From positions 806,001-870,000 of the forward strand of contig JAPFFF010000054.1 in assembly GCA_039105265.1 (NCBI GenBank): a stretch of DNA of 64,000 nucleotides, written 5' to 3'. The translations under genes were made by a program, and so were the position numbers. Positions 10,644 to 20,544 of the stretch are shown here, in pieces. Each line of letters starts with the position of its first letter. Positions within the stretch are counted from its first letter, which is position 1. The notes beneath the pieces are model-generated. The model had not been told where the DNA came from. It searched no databases and saw only the letters and a program-made list of their open reading frames with translations. The stretch comes from Tritrichomonas musculus (taxonomy: Eukaryota; Parabasalia; Tritrichomonadida; Tritrichomonadidae).

Positions 10644-12327
10644 ATATAAAAATAAAAAAAAAAATCAAAGCGGATGATTTTCGAACTCAATACTTTGGCC
10701 TCAAATTAATTAATCCTTTAAGCTAAAGCTCTCAAAATTGAAAAAATAAAATATATATTATTTGAAGATAATATCTTTATTTTCAAAAGGTAACTTTTTA
10801 TTAACTTTTTCTAAAAAAGTCGTATTCTAATCATTTTCACGTAGAGTTAATCGTTAAATATAATTGATCTTTTTCTTGGTCTATCTTATTGAAAATGTTT
10901 AAACAGAACGTAATTTTTAAAACCTCCGAAGGGCCAAAAATATTATTTTTTTACGAAATTTTGATAACAAAATTTCTTCTTACATGTCTTCTGGTTAATT
11001 TATAAAAAAGCAAAAAGCTTAATTATACCTTTTTATGATTTGAAAGTTTACGATTGAGCAATACAGGTACATAATTAAAACAAATACAATTGGCGGATTG
11101 ATTAACGAGTACATTAAGAGATATGTTGACAATTATTTTATTCAAGGTGATGTATTGAATCGAGACATCCGAAGTTCAAACTGCAAAGACTTCATTATTG
11201 ACCTCAGTAAAGAACAACTAAATGAAGCTGTCAAAGGTTTATGAGATTATGTTGTAAATAATTATGCTTTATCAACTGATATATTAGATATCCTAAAAAT
11301 GATGAACTAATAGCCAATATTAAGAAAGTATTTCATATTTTAAATTGTGTTAACAAAATGCGTTAGTAATATTTCTATTTAGATGATTGAAATATTATAT
11401 GAATACTCTTATTATTATTCTATCAGCTTGCATTGATAACATTTGGTGTAATTATTGTAATAGATGGCATTCGTTAATGGTTGCTATTTTTTGTATTGTT
11501 TAATGGAATAGCAACAATAAGAATATTTTTAAACTTGTCTTTTTTATTTCACAACGCATTCTTATCTTCCTTACTCTCTTTCACCTATCTGCAAAAGTAG
11601 ACTTTTATAAAATGTTAACAAATGTTTTTTTTTTGTGATGCATTATATATAAAATGATGAGTTTTGCAAAAGCTATCAATATCATATAGAATCAATCATG
11701 ATTTATCATGACTTAAATTACTATAAATTGACCTGCTTAATTTGCGATGATTAACACGATCACAAATTATGAAAAGTAAAGTCATTTATTAGAAATAATT
11801 TATGATGAGCATGAATCCACTGCAGCAATAGCATTAAACATAGATTAAAAATTAGAAGTATCGTTTATATAAACAAATTCCATTATATGCATCAACGTTA
11901 GCATTGATAATAAGATTATAACCTTAAAAGCCTATACTACAAACATAAAAATAGCTATAGCATCCTCCAAGTACTTTGACAATAGAAATCATGCTTTAAT
12001 ATTGACATATCCAACATTTATAACTCAAAAATGCATCCACAGATGTTATATATTTTTGCTTTGGTGGAAAATTATCACTTCTGCTAGCTTGAAATTTAAT
12101 AAAGGACAAGAAAAAAAAATATTCTAGAACATTTTATGTGTTTATCCTTTATTTGTTGCCAGAATGAATCAATTCTATGAATTATATCAATGAATTTTAT
12201 ATATTTAGCATATTAAAAAATATCTTTATGTTACTATTAAAAAGTTTATCTTAGTAACGTAAAAATACGTTAACTACAACAATTTATATAGTTAACGTCA
12301 TTTTCCAAAAACACATCATTAAATAAA
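10644..12327. other. Merlin interior without a clear gene
   Basis: No ATG-started frame of useful length. A 66-codon stop-free stretch without ATG lies at 11044-11241 on the plus strand. Its composition is protein-like (mixed charged and hydrophobic residues, including NEYIKRYVDNYF and DLSKEQLNEAVKG), so it may be a remnant of a second element gene. I cannot assign it. Confidence 0.4.
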
Positions 12328-12328
12328 A
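12316..12328 (+). promoter_or_regulatory. Inr-like element before the Merlin transposase
   Basis: TCATTA at 12316-12321 fits the trichomonad initiator TCA(+1)Y(T/A), with the +1 A ten bases before the ATG at 12328. Inferred from the consensus. Confidence 0.45.
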
Positions 12329-13200
12329 TGCTTCCTCGAACAAAAATCGGAATTCCATCACTATTTGAAATGGATGAAATATTTAAAAATGAAAAAAGTG
12401 CTATTATTTACTTGATTCAAAAGGAGGTCCTTTGCTTTCAAATAAATTGTCCACATTGCAGTGTCTTAAATGTGTGGAATCTTAAAACAAAATCTATAAG
12501 ATGCACAAATCCACATTGCCACAAAAGTTACTCAGCTCTAAAAGACACATTTTTCGAAAATTCAAAAATCAAGATAAATCTTATCTTGACTTTGGCATAC
12601 TATTGGCTTTTGAGAATGCCGGTTACAAGTATAACAGTAATGTTAAATATAAGTTCAAAAACAGCCTGTGATTATTATTCTTTCTTCGAAAAACTAGTTG
12701 CAGATGAAATTTCAGAGACTATTCAAAAAATAGGGGGGCAAAATGTCATTGTCGAAATTGACGAATCAAAATTTGGAAGAAGAAAATACAACAGGGGGCA
12801 CTGGGTCGAAGGCACATGGATCGTTGGAGGTGTGGAACGGACTCCTGAACGTAGGATGTTCGCGGTTGCAGTAAACGACCGTTCAACAGATACAATAGAA
12901 GCAATCATTAATCAATGCGTTGAACCAGGAAGCATAATCTACACTGATTTTTGGAAATCATATGATACTGCGATTAACGAGATAAATTTTATTAACGATA
13001 GTACAGTTTTTGAACACAAAAAAGTTAACCATTCTGATGAATTTATTACCGAAGACTGTGTGCACACAAACACAATTGAGGGCACATGGAATGGAATTAA
13101 ATGCACGATGAACACAAGGCAAAAGTCAAAAGACAAATGCCCGATACATATTTTAACATTCATCTGGAGAAGACAAAGCAAAGGAAGTAGTATAGTATAG
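12328..13200 (+). pseudogene. Merlin/IS1595-family DDE transposase, 3' end displaced by the Polinton
   Basis: The frame encodes a cut-and-paste transposase acting on the Merlin ends. Visible parts: an N-terminal zinc ribbon (C41, C44, C59, C64); a helical linker; and an ISXO2-like catalytic core with EIDESK (D145), YTDFWKSY (D207) and the late HTNTIEG block (E251). Genuine transposase sequence stops at the AAGGAA target site (13181-13186); the last codons to 13200 are read from the Polinton end. The matching final stretch lies beyond the Polinton, from 37237 to the TAA at 37290-37292, about 18 codons beginning in the duplicated target. The tail is typical of the family. As it stands the protein would be shortened by about 18 residues with a few foreign ones added; the catalytic residues are all present. 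Confidence 0.85.
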
Positions 13201-13579
13201 GCTGGGATTCATTCTTCACCCCAGCCTACACTGCTCGCCACCAAGCTCAGGTACACCTTCGCTTGGGCCTCGCTACCCGGCCAAATACCCTCTGAAAACC
13301 TATCGTAAGTACACACTCTCTACTTTCACTATTCCACCAATGTCATTTCCAAGGTATGGAGTAGTTTTTGAGCTTTCTAATGGTGTTTTTTGAATTCTAC
13401 ACCCGAAAATACGGTATTTCTTGTATAGGCACGACCCCGAAAAATTGAGTTTTGATTGAGTTAATATTTTCTCTCAAATATTTTTATGCCAGAAGTATAT
13501 TTTTTTCTCTCAAATATTTTGAAAAGATTTTATAAAAATATTCTTAAAAAGTTAACTAGACACCAAGATATTTTAATAT
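13187..13579 (+). repeat. left terminal inverted repeat of the Polinton
   Basis: Starts GTAGTATAGTATAGGCTGGG and runs to TTTTAATAT at 13571-13579. It is the complement of the right end at 36843-37236. The outer 250 bases are notably GC-richer than the surrounding DNA. Confidence 0.9.
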
Positions 13580-13683
13580 TATTTTTCACTTTTTGAATTT
13601 AAATTTTTATTATTTTATTATTGATTTTAATTAATTTTTCAAAATTTTTGTTCCACTTTTTGAATTTAAATTTTCTCACTCCA

Positions 13684-13756
13684 CGTCAACGTTACGTCAA
13701 CGTTAAGTCAACGTCACGTCAACGTCACGTCAACGCCACGTCAACGCCACGTAAAC
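13684..13756. repeat. 11-bp tandem repeat, CGTCAACGTCA type
   Basis: About six and a half copies of CGTCAACG(T/C)(T/C)A follow each other, each with the word GTCAACG. The array is much more GC-rich than its flanks and lies just inside the Polinton left inverted repeat. It could be an iterated protein-binding site; function unknown. Confidence 0.8.
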
Positions 13757-14104
13757 CTTAAAATTTTCATCAAATTTGAGAAATAAAATTTTTTCCTTTA
13801 AAATTATAATATTTGTGAAAGAAAATTTTATTAATAAATTGATAGATAAAATTTTTTATTATTTTTACAAGTTTATGGTTATAATTTATTAAAATTAATT
13901 TTTATAAAAAATGTCGGACTTTCTATTTTTCGAACCATGTAACTTTCCACCAAATATTTCCATTGAGCTATGACCCCATACAAGAATATTTTTGGATGGT
14001 TTATTTTTAAAACTAAATTCTGAATATATTATTTGAGTTATTACAATATATTTCAATATTTATTTGGTTTTATATTTATTCAAAATCGAGTTTCCATCTT
14101 TGTC

Positions 14105-14180
14105 TATGCGTGTGTCGTAATGGTTAAACTCCCTACCTAACATCCTAGGTTCGACATATATCCGGAACGCATTTTTTCTG
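14105..14180 (+). other. tRNA-like sequence with A-box, B-box and T-run (degenerate)
   Basis: TGGTTAAACTC resembles an A box of RNA polymerase III. GGTTCGA, about 30 bases later, matches the core of a B box, and a TTTTTT run follows at about 14174. The outer parts GCGT and ACGC could pair. The T stem does not pair well and the body is too short, so I do not call a functional tRNA. It may be a tRNA-derived relic or a pol III promoter. Confidence 0.25.
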
Positions 14181-14457
14181 AGTTATGAGAAAGAGTGGAC
14201 TTTGAGTGAAATCTGTGAAAACTTGGATTTGTGGCCAAGTTGTGAGTTGTTCGTTAACAATTATTCCGCAAACAAAAAACTTATTGAGTTAAGTTTCCAT
14301 CTTCCTGATCGAGGCCATTAACTTCCCCTAGTTAACGGACGGCTCCTTTCAATAAGGATTTCATTTGAAGTAGATCTCTTTTATAAGTAATTCAGAAAAA
14401 GGCCTCTCAGGGTTGGTTTTTGCACTTTTGTTTTTATATTTTAATATTTTTATAAAA

Positions 14458-15780
14458 ATGTATCCAACACTTAATCCCGCAGAAGAAACAACACCTATAC
14501 CAATTGAATATGCTTACTTTTTAGAAGATGGAGAACAAGACCCAAGCAAACCTAATCGATATTACTTTAATTTTCCTCAAGAATGGTGTACTTCGAATAG
14601 AGGGGAATCAATTGTAGGCGTAAGAAGTATTTATTTAATGGCTCGAAGAAGAAAATTAGAATTTGATTTTAGCATTCGAAAATATTTGAGGAAGGACTTT
14701 GATGAAAAGGTAAAGGAAGAAAAGGCAAAGGATAAAAATAAAAAAATAAATAATGACGAAATATATGACAAATTACCAAAAAAATCAAAAATAGAATTAA
14801 CAATCCATGTTATATCTTGGTTATCGACTGATAATGATATGAGAAAAATATTTGATGATATAAATGACCAATTAGATAAAGTATTTAATACATATAATGA
14901 AGCATTCTTAAAAGATTGTAAAGTAACAGCTGATTCTTGGAATAAAATATTGGAACAATATAAAGCTATCACCAAAGAATATATTAATCCATTATTTGGA
15001 CGTTTCTATTTTGTGAAAGATGTGTTAACATTTCTATTTAATGCCCGAGAAAAGTATCAAGAATATAAAACAAAAATCGATAATTGGTTTAAAGAGCATG
15101 AAGAAAATATTATTCCGCTCTTTCGCCAAGATAAGATTGATAGAAGCCGAAACGATTTTCAAATGGATGGATATTATGATTATGATAAGAAAGCATTTAT
15201 TGAAACCATTTTTTCACCACAGAACTTAGAAAAGAATACAATTTCCAAACCATCATTTATATATATGGCACCAGAGATAACAGATTATGAACCTACACCA
15301 ACACCTACACCAACACCAACACCTACACCAAAACCAATACCAGGGGAAAATGATTTTGTCGAATTAGGTCTATACTACGTTGATTTCAAGATTAATTTTA
15401 GAGAAAGTAATAGAACAGATTCTAACTATAAGAATACTGATTTTGCTGATTTATTTAATATAGGAGATAAACCATATCAAAATAATCCATATGACTTTAA
15501 TGATAAATGGTGCAGAAGATTAGATTTTAAAAATATTTGGGATAGACATTCGTGTAAAGTATATTCATCAATAGCTGAGCAATCAAATAAATATTATTTA
15601 GGTAATAGTCAAATATACTTCAGTCCTATCAAGTACTTCAAGCTAAACTCAACTGATCAAAGATTTTGGATAGAATTATATTCAGGGCGTCATAATAATA
15701 TTCCTGTTCTGGTACCAAACAATGAATCATTTGTCATTGAAATGCAATTCTTACCATTTAAGAAGATGCTTTACATTTAA
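14458..15780 (+). CDS. Polinton protein with Pro-Thr repeat linker (unknown function)
   Basis: A protein of about 440 residues, first in the rightward Polinton cluster, ending 11 bases before the integrase gene. I do not recognise the family. The N-terminal two thirds are charged and helical; a Pro-Thr repeat (nucleotides 15291-15341) links this to a C-terminal domain rich in aromatics and beta-type sequence. A very similar Pro-Thr linker occurs in the giant protein at 27940. The ATG at 14458 is preferred over the upstream in-frame non-ATG start because the extra residues are hydrophobic translation of an AT-rich leader. Pro-Thr linkers and beta-rich ends are common in exposed viral structural proteins, so a virion role is possible but inferred. 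Confidence 0.7.
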   Translation: MYPTLNPAEETTPIPIEYAYFLEDGEQDPSKPNRYYFNFPQEWCTSNRGESIVGVRSIYLMARRRKLEFDFSIRKYLRKDFDEKVKEEKAKDKNKKINNDEIYDKLPKKSKIELTIHVISWLSTDNDMRKIFDDINDQLDKVFNTYNEAFLKDCKVTADSWNKILEQYKAITKEYINPLFGRFYFVKDVLTFLFNAREKYQEYKTKIDNWFKEHEENIIPLFRQDKIDRSRNDFQMDGYYDYDKKAFIETIFSPQNLEKNTISKPSFIYMAPEITDYEPTPTPTPTPTPTPKPIPGENDFVELGLYYVDFKINFRESNRTDSNYKNTDFADLFNIGDKPYQNNPYDFNDKWCRRLDFKNIWDRHSCKVYSSIAEQSNKYYLGNSQIYFSPIKYFKLNSTDQRFWIELYSGRHNNIPVLVPNNESFVIEMQFLPFKKMLYI

Positions 15781-15791
15781 GACTAATTTAA

Positions 15792-16877
15792 ATGAACAAA
15801 AAGCATTTTAAGACAATTAATGAGCTTCATTCTTTTTTTCCTTGGAGATCTGCCTCTAAATTTGTTCCACTCGCAAAACGATATGGATTCACAGAAGAAG
15901 CCGCATTAGATTATTTAAGGAAGATAGTACATGATGTAAAGGTACCAAAGGCAAAGTTTATGAATATCTATTCTAAACACTCTGGGGGATATCAAATGGA
16001 CACATTCATCAATGATAAGACAAAGGATGGTCTCAACTATTTGATGCTAATTAATATTAACACAAGAAAAGCATATTGTTATCCAATGAAGGGGAAAGGT
16101 GCAAAAGAGGTAGCCCAGGCATTAAATAAATTTTTTGAGGACGAGCCAGATGTCTATTCGATAACATCAGACCAGGATGCTGCTTACTTGTCCAATGATG
16201 TATTACAGTTGATGAAGACCAAAAATATTGTTTACACTACTACCGAGGATAATAATCATAATGTACTAGGTATCATAAATAGGTTCATGAGAACGATTAG
16301 AGACATGGTAGGCGAGAACAGGTTCATTAATGAGAAAGAAATGGATAGTTTAATAGATTCATACAACAATTCTCCCCACAGATCATTGGACTATAAGATA
16401 CCAAACGAGATGACAGAGAAAGATGAAAAAGAATATGTAAAAACCAAGTCGCAAAACAATCCATATGACTTTAAGCCAAATGATAGAGTTAGAATTATTC
16501 AGGCTAAGGAGCCATTTTCGAAGCGCAGGAACAAGGTAAGCAAGGAAGCATATATAGTTGATTCAAAGGCTGGGAACCAATTTATAATTAAGTCCAAAGA
16601 TGAGTCAATAGACAAACTCCCTGGTTATAGGTTAATCAAGACACAAAACAAAAATATTGCACAAACACTTAAGGGAGGCAAGAGAGGTATTGTGGAGAAG
16701 ATTATTTCTTATGATACAACAAAGAACAAATATAAAATTAAATACAGCGAAGGTACAGAAGACATCATACCGGCTAAAAATTTACGAGAAGGTGCTCCAA
16801 CAAAGCTATCTAATCTTGAAGTGGATTACTGGTCAAAGAAGAAAAATATACCCAACAATATAAAGAAATGGATTTAA
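15792..16877 (+). CDS. Polinton retroviral-type integrase (rve family)
   Basis: The 361-residue product would insert the element DNA into the chromosome, making the 6-bp target duplication seen here. An N-terminal helical region of about 60 residues precedes an RNase-H-like rve core at about residues 66-200, with GYQMDTF, SITSDQDAAY and the later HNVLG...RFMRTIRD block typical of Maverick integrases. The C-terminal third (about 225-361) is basic and ends in a small chromodomain/SH3-like beta segment, as in other Polinton integrases. It sits between the Pro-Thr protein and the packaging ATPase with short spacers. Confidence 0.88.
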   Translation: MNKKHFKTINELHSFFPWRSASKFVPLAKRYGFTEEAALDYLRKIVHDVKVPKAKFMNIYSKHSGGYQMDTFINDKTKDGLNYLMLININTRKAYCYPMKGKGAKEVAQALNKFFEDEPDVYSITSDQDAAYLSNDVLQLMKTKNIVYTTTEDNNHNVLGIINRFMRTIRDMVGENRFINEKEMDSLIDSYNNSPHRSLDYKIPNEMTEKDEKEYVKTKSQNNPYDFKPNDRVRIIQAKEPFSKRRNKVSKEAYIVDSKAGNQFIIKSKDESIDKLPGYRLIKTQNKNIAQTLKGGKRGIVEKIISYDTTKNKYKIKYSEGTEDIIPAKNLREGAPTKLSNLEVDYWSKKKNIPNNIKKWI

Positions 16878-16887
16878 CCACAAATAA

Positions 16888-17745
16888 ATGTCTAAACAAA
16901 TAATGAAAGAAGTGGAATCCTTAATCCAAAAGACAATGAAGAAGAACCAGAAAGAGATAGAGGCAGCACTGATGAAACCATTACATCCTTCCTATCCTTT
17001 TAGTACGAATGGAATTTATTTTCTTATTGGTAAACCAGGTGCAGGTAAGAGTTATTGGTTGTGGAAACACATACTAATTACTGAACGTCTATTTAAGCAT
17101 CCGTACTATCAAAAAATAATATTTTGCTCAAGTTCTGGAAAAGCAGACAAAACGGCTGAGGCAATGAGTAAAGAGGTAAAGACACCAATAGTATATCTTA
17201 ATGAAGCCCAATTGATGGATTACCTAAAGAAACACCTCAAAAGAAAAATAAAATATTATGCAATGGTAAAGCATGTATTATCAAAAATGAAGGAAACAAA
17301 TGAAGAAATGCAGAGACTTATAAACAAGCACTCCCTCCAAGAAATAGATGATAGAATAGTATATATAGCCAATAAGTTAGTAAAATACCAAACCTCTTCT
17401 TACCCATATAACACACTAATAATATTGGATGACTGTGCAGGAAGTGATTTATTGACACATAACAATACTGAATTCCTTAGACTATTAACCAAGACAAGAC
17501 ATTATAATATTACCTGCATCATGGCTATTCAGACAATCAGATTCGTACACATAAATGCAAAAAGATTGGCCACGGATATCATATGCTATAGTGGATACTC
17601 AGAAGAAGATTTTACTTCCTTGCTTCAACAAACAAATAACAACCTTAATATCAAGAAGACGGTAAAAGAATATTTACAGCATAGAGATCTTCATTCAAAA
17701 TTTATTATGAACATAACCGCCAATAAATATTACTTTGAAAAGTAG
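16888..17745 (+). CDS. Polinton FtsK/HerA-like DNA-packaging ATPase
   Basis: A 285-residue P-loop ATPase expected to pump element DNA into the capsid. Walker A is GKPGAGKSY at residues 48-56, Walker B is TLIILDD at about 176-182, and a sensor-like strand IMAIQT follows at about 211-216. Size and motif spacing fit the A32-type packaging ATPases of Polintons and virophages. It starts 10 bases after the integrase stop and is followed 17 bases later by a small basic protein gene, within a rightward morphogenesis cluster. Confidence 0.88.
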   Translation: MSKQIMKEVESLIQKTMKKNQKEIEAALMKPLHPSYPFSTNGIYFLIGKPGAGKSYWLWKHILITERLFKHPYYQKIIFCSSSGKADKTAEAMSKEVKTPIVYLNEAQLMDYLKKHLKRKIKYYAMVKHVLSKMKETNEEMQRLINKHSLQEIDDRIVYIANKLVKYQTSSYPYNTLIILDDCAGSDLLTHNNTEFLRLLTKTRHYNITCIMAIQTIRFVHINAKRLATDIICYSGYSEEDFTSLLQQTNNNLNIKKTVKEYLQHRDLHSKFIMNITANKYYFEK

Positions 17746-17762
17746 TTTTATTTGTAAATTAA

Positions 17763-18293
17763 ATGCCTTCAGGAACAATCGATTCTGGAAAATATATTCA
17801 ATCTACTACACCAGATTCTGGTGGTAGTACTTTTGGGAAATTTATAAATAATGCATGGAATTCTGTAAAATCTGGTTTTGGGAAAGTAAGTAAATTCATT
17901 GGCGATAGTGCAGTTGGTAAAGCTGGTAAATGGGCTTGGAAAAATAAGGCACCAATATTAAATACAGTAGGGGGAGCAACACAAGCTTTTGGAACAATAA
18001 CGGGTAATCCAGCAGCAATAGGTATAGGTAAAGGATTGACAACAATAGCAAGTGGAATAAAAGAAGGAGAAGTAAAGGCAGCATTAGAAAAGAATATAGC
18101 AGAAAGACAACCTAATCCGCTAGGTAGTAATGTAATGTATGCAGATTTTCCACGCATTCATTATTCGAGAAAGCCAGCTGCTTATAAAATATATCAGAAC
18201 AGAAGTAAATATGTGGATGAAGCAGAAGCACATATAGCGAAATTGAATAAAAGAAAGAGAAAGAAATCAAGAAAAACAAAGAAAACTCAATAA
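17763..18293 (+). CDS. small basic Gly-rich Polinton protein, possible virion protein
   Basis: 176 residues. The N-terminal half has amphipathic stretches (GKFINNAWNSVKSGFGKVSK), the middle (about 70-100) is Gly/Ala-rich and hydrophobic, and the C-terminus is a dense Lys/Arg tail. An amphipathic or membrane-active segment together with a basic, DNA-binding tail recalls adenovirus-type internal proteins, but I see no sequence signature, so the comparison is only structural analogy. It lies between the packaging ATPase and a Pro/Lys-rich protein, just upstream of the major capsid gene, which supports a virion role. Confidence 0.6.
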   Translation: MPSGTIDSGKYIQSTTPDSGGSTFGKFINNAWNSVKSGFGKVSKFIGDSAVGKAGKWAWKNKAPILNTVGGATQAFGTITGNPAAIGIGKGLTTIASGIKEGEVKAALEKNIAERQPNPLGSNVMYADFPRIHYSRKPAAYKIYQNRSKYVDEAEAHIAKLNKRKRKKSRKTKKTQ

Positions 18294-18324
18294 AACTCAA
18301 TAAAATGATTTTTTTATCAATTAA

Positions 18325-18867
18325 ATGTCTAAGCATTTGACAGGATCAAAAAGATTACAAGTAATACAGAACTGGCTTAATGGTCGTGAGGACCCTGATT
18401 GGGATGTACTTCCTACCAAAAAAGAAAACAAATATATAGTAAAAAGAAGAGAGCAATCATTAACGAAACCACCACCTGAACCATTAACTAAAACAGAAAC
18501 GATTGAAGAAAAAGTTGTTGGTCAGAATTCCGACCCACCTGAGGAAATACCAAAACCCAAAAAACCAATAATAGAAGAACAACCAAAACAAGTATATGAT
18601 CCAACAATAAATATAGAAATACTAAACCAATTAAAGCTATTGGGTGAAGAGTTTAAAAACGAAAGGGCTAAGAAAGAACAGAAGAAAATGATAAAAGATG
18701 TAATACAAAAACAAATGAGAAAACCATATTATCCACAGTATACTCAGCCACAATACTTCCAAGAACCAAATCAAATAGAAGACGAATCCGAAGAGGAACC
18801 AATACCAGTAATCCCACCTCAGCCTATTCGTAGAAGACGAAATAATATTTTCTCTGATATGATTTAA
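18325..18867 (+). CDS. Pro/Lys/Glu-rich Polinton protein (unknown)
   Basis: 180 residues, largely low-complexity and probably disordered. It has a Pro/Lys-rich N-terminal half, a charged helical stretch around residues 90-135 and a Pro/Gln-rich tail ending in a basic cluster (IRRRRNN). I do not recognise it. The gene directly precedes the major capsid gene. A scaffold or internal virion function would fit the position but is inferred. Confidence 0.6.
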   Translation: MSKHLTGSKRLQVIQNWLNGREDPDWDVLPTKKENKYIVKRREQSLTKPPPEPLTKTETIEEKVVGQNSDPPEEIPKPKKPIIEEQPKQVYDPTINIEILNQLKLLGEEFKNERAKKEQKKMIKDVIQKQMRKPYYPQYTQPQYFQEPNQIEDESEEEPIPVIPPQPIRRRRNNIFSDMI

Positions 18868-18898
18868 TTTGCTTTTATTATTTTTCTTAAAAGAAAAT

Positions 18899-20476
18899 AT
18901 GTTAAATCCAGAAATTGAACTAAGGACGTCAGCTGAAACATGTACCCAAATTGCTAGCTATTTTGATATTGTTGATAATTGTATAGCCTTATCAGATACC
19001 AACAAGCAATACACAATTAGTCCACAAACATCTTATTCTCCATCGCCTCCAATACCTCAAGGCTCATATACAAGTGCAATTATATCACCTAACACAAACA
19101 ATACAGCAGACATATATAATGGATTTATTAGAGCTGACATGGAGGTAAAGATTAAAGAAATGGCAGGACAAACTGTTGCTCCAGCAGATGATAAATATCA
19201 ATTGAATAGAGTATGGTTTGGTTTCAAGGATGCTAGAGATGCTGTTGAGAAATATGAAATAGTAGCTAACGGAATAACGATATATACCCAGAACTTTGGT
19301 TGCGAAGAATCATTTCTAACTGCATGTTGCGCCAACGAAACAACAAAGAGAGCAGATGTATATTCAAAGGCTAGACATAAAGATATATGGAATGGTAAAT
19401 CAGGCAGCAGAACAGGATTTATTGTTGATTGGGCAGAAAAATGGGAAGACAAAACATATAAAATTCACCTAAAGATTGATTTAAGAAGGTTCTTACCATT
19501 ATCCAATATTAAATACCTTCCCGCATTCGCAGGCAAGATTGAACTCCGATTATTCTTTTCATGTGAAGGTATGGTATGTTGTCCTATGGGTCCTGAAATG
19601 TCTTTACAGAATGAACATAATGTATTGTCAACATACTCATTACCAAGCATCACAAATGAATTTACACCATTAAAAGAACCTATTAAAATGTATGCAACAA
19701 AACCAGGAACTGGAAAAACACTTGAAGCTGTAGACAGGACATTTCAAGTCACTAAATATGAGATTACTGAGTGTTCATCTATTATTCCTTGTTTTGGTAT
19801 AGAAGATAATATTTATTCCAGTCTAGTACAAAGATATGCTGACCCAACTCATCCACTAACATTTCCAACACAAACACTTTCTGTCTATACTACTACTACA
19901 GCTTTAAAGAACCCAAATTGTAAAACCACCTGCACCATTACCCCTCGCTTTGTTGATTCCATATTTTGTCTATTTCCAGAAAAACATACCCATCACACAG
20001 TATTTAGGAATCCACAATTTAAATCATTCCAATTAAACTGTGGTGGGTATGGAAACATTCCTGCTAAAGCTTTCGGTACCACTGTTGAATACCCAGAGTT
20101 CCTTGAATATTGTCAGAACGCAATGAACATGAATGGAGGACAGAGTGGATTTAATAAAGAAGTTGTTGCATCATTAACCAATGACCATCCATACGCACGC
20201 TCTATTGGAAATTATCCTGATGACCGAACAAGTTTCTTTATTGCTCTCCCAACTGAAACTGATAATACATATCAACAGGGATTAACCTCTTTATCACCAA
20301 TTAATTTTGAAATAATTGTAACACAAGAAACAGGTGAAAGTACATATGCAAAAGATGTTCAAACACCACCTTTAATTTGTCTCTTATTTGATTCATCTAT
20401 ATCTATCTTAGTTCAACCGAATGGCATGCCACCTTTAGTACGCCTTGGCAATTATGACTTGACCTCAAGGGATTAA
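18899..20476 (+). CDS. Polinton major capsid protein (double jelly roll)
   Basis: A protein of about 525 residues with the features of the Polinton major capsid protein: beta-rich sequence throughout; the LPLSNIKYLPAFAGKIELRL block near residues 190-215, at the end of the first jelly-roll domain; and a second beta domain to the C-terminus. The expected role is to form trimeric capsomers of an icosahedral particle. The ATG at 18899 is chosen; the frame extends upstream only through an AT-rich leader with a non-ATG start. It follows the ATPase and two small proteins in the rightward cluster. Family assignment rests on length, the diagnostic block and gene context. Confidence 0.82.
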   Translation: MLNPEIELRTSAETCTQIASYFDIVDNCIALSDTNKQYTISPQTSYSPSPPIPQGSYTSAIISPNTNNTADIYNGFIRADMEVKIKEMAGQTVAPADDKYQLNRVWFGFKDARDAVEKYEIVANGITIYTQNFGCEESFLTACCANETTKRADVYSKARHKDIWNGKSGSRTGFIVDWAEKWEDKTYKIHLKIDLRRFLPLSNIKYLPAFAGKIELRLFFSCEGMVCCPMGPEMSLQNEHNVLSTYSLPSITNEFTPLKEPIKMYATKPGTGKTLEAVDRTFQVTKYEITECSSIIPCFGIEDNIYSSLVQRYADPTHPLTFPTQTLSVYTTTTALKNPNCKTTCTITPRFVDSIFCLFPEKHTHHTVFRNPQFKSFQLNCGGYGNIPAKAFGTTVEYPEFLEYCQNAMNMNGGQSGFNKEVVASLTNDHPYARSIGNYPDDRTSFFIALPTETDNTYQQGLTSLSPINFEIIVTQETGESTYAKDVQTPPLICLLFDSSISILVQPNGMPPLVRLGNYDLTSRD

Positions 20477-20544
20477 ATAACAAAAATAATTGCGTCTTTC
20501 TATTTTAATTATATTTTTTTATTATCACTATACATAAATACAAA

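Larger units (their letters stand above)
13580..14457. other. Polinton left noncoding region
   Basis: AT-rich leader between the left end and the first gene. It holds two TTTTTGAATTTAAATTTT-type direct repeats (near 13592 and 13655), an 11-bp tandem array (13684-13756) and a tRNA-like block (about 14105-14180). No gene is supported. Confidence 0.6.

Noticed and set aside
9889-10690. Short frames with ITEKF and NGKVH repeats on opposite strands
   Set aside because: They are translations of the 21-bp repeat in the palindrome arms.
17798-18157. 119-codon minus-strand frame opposite the small basic Polinton protein
   Set aside because: It is an antisense shadow of the gene at 17763-18293, hydrophobic because of the complementary codons.
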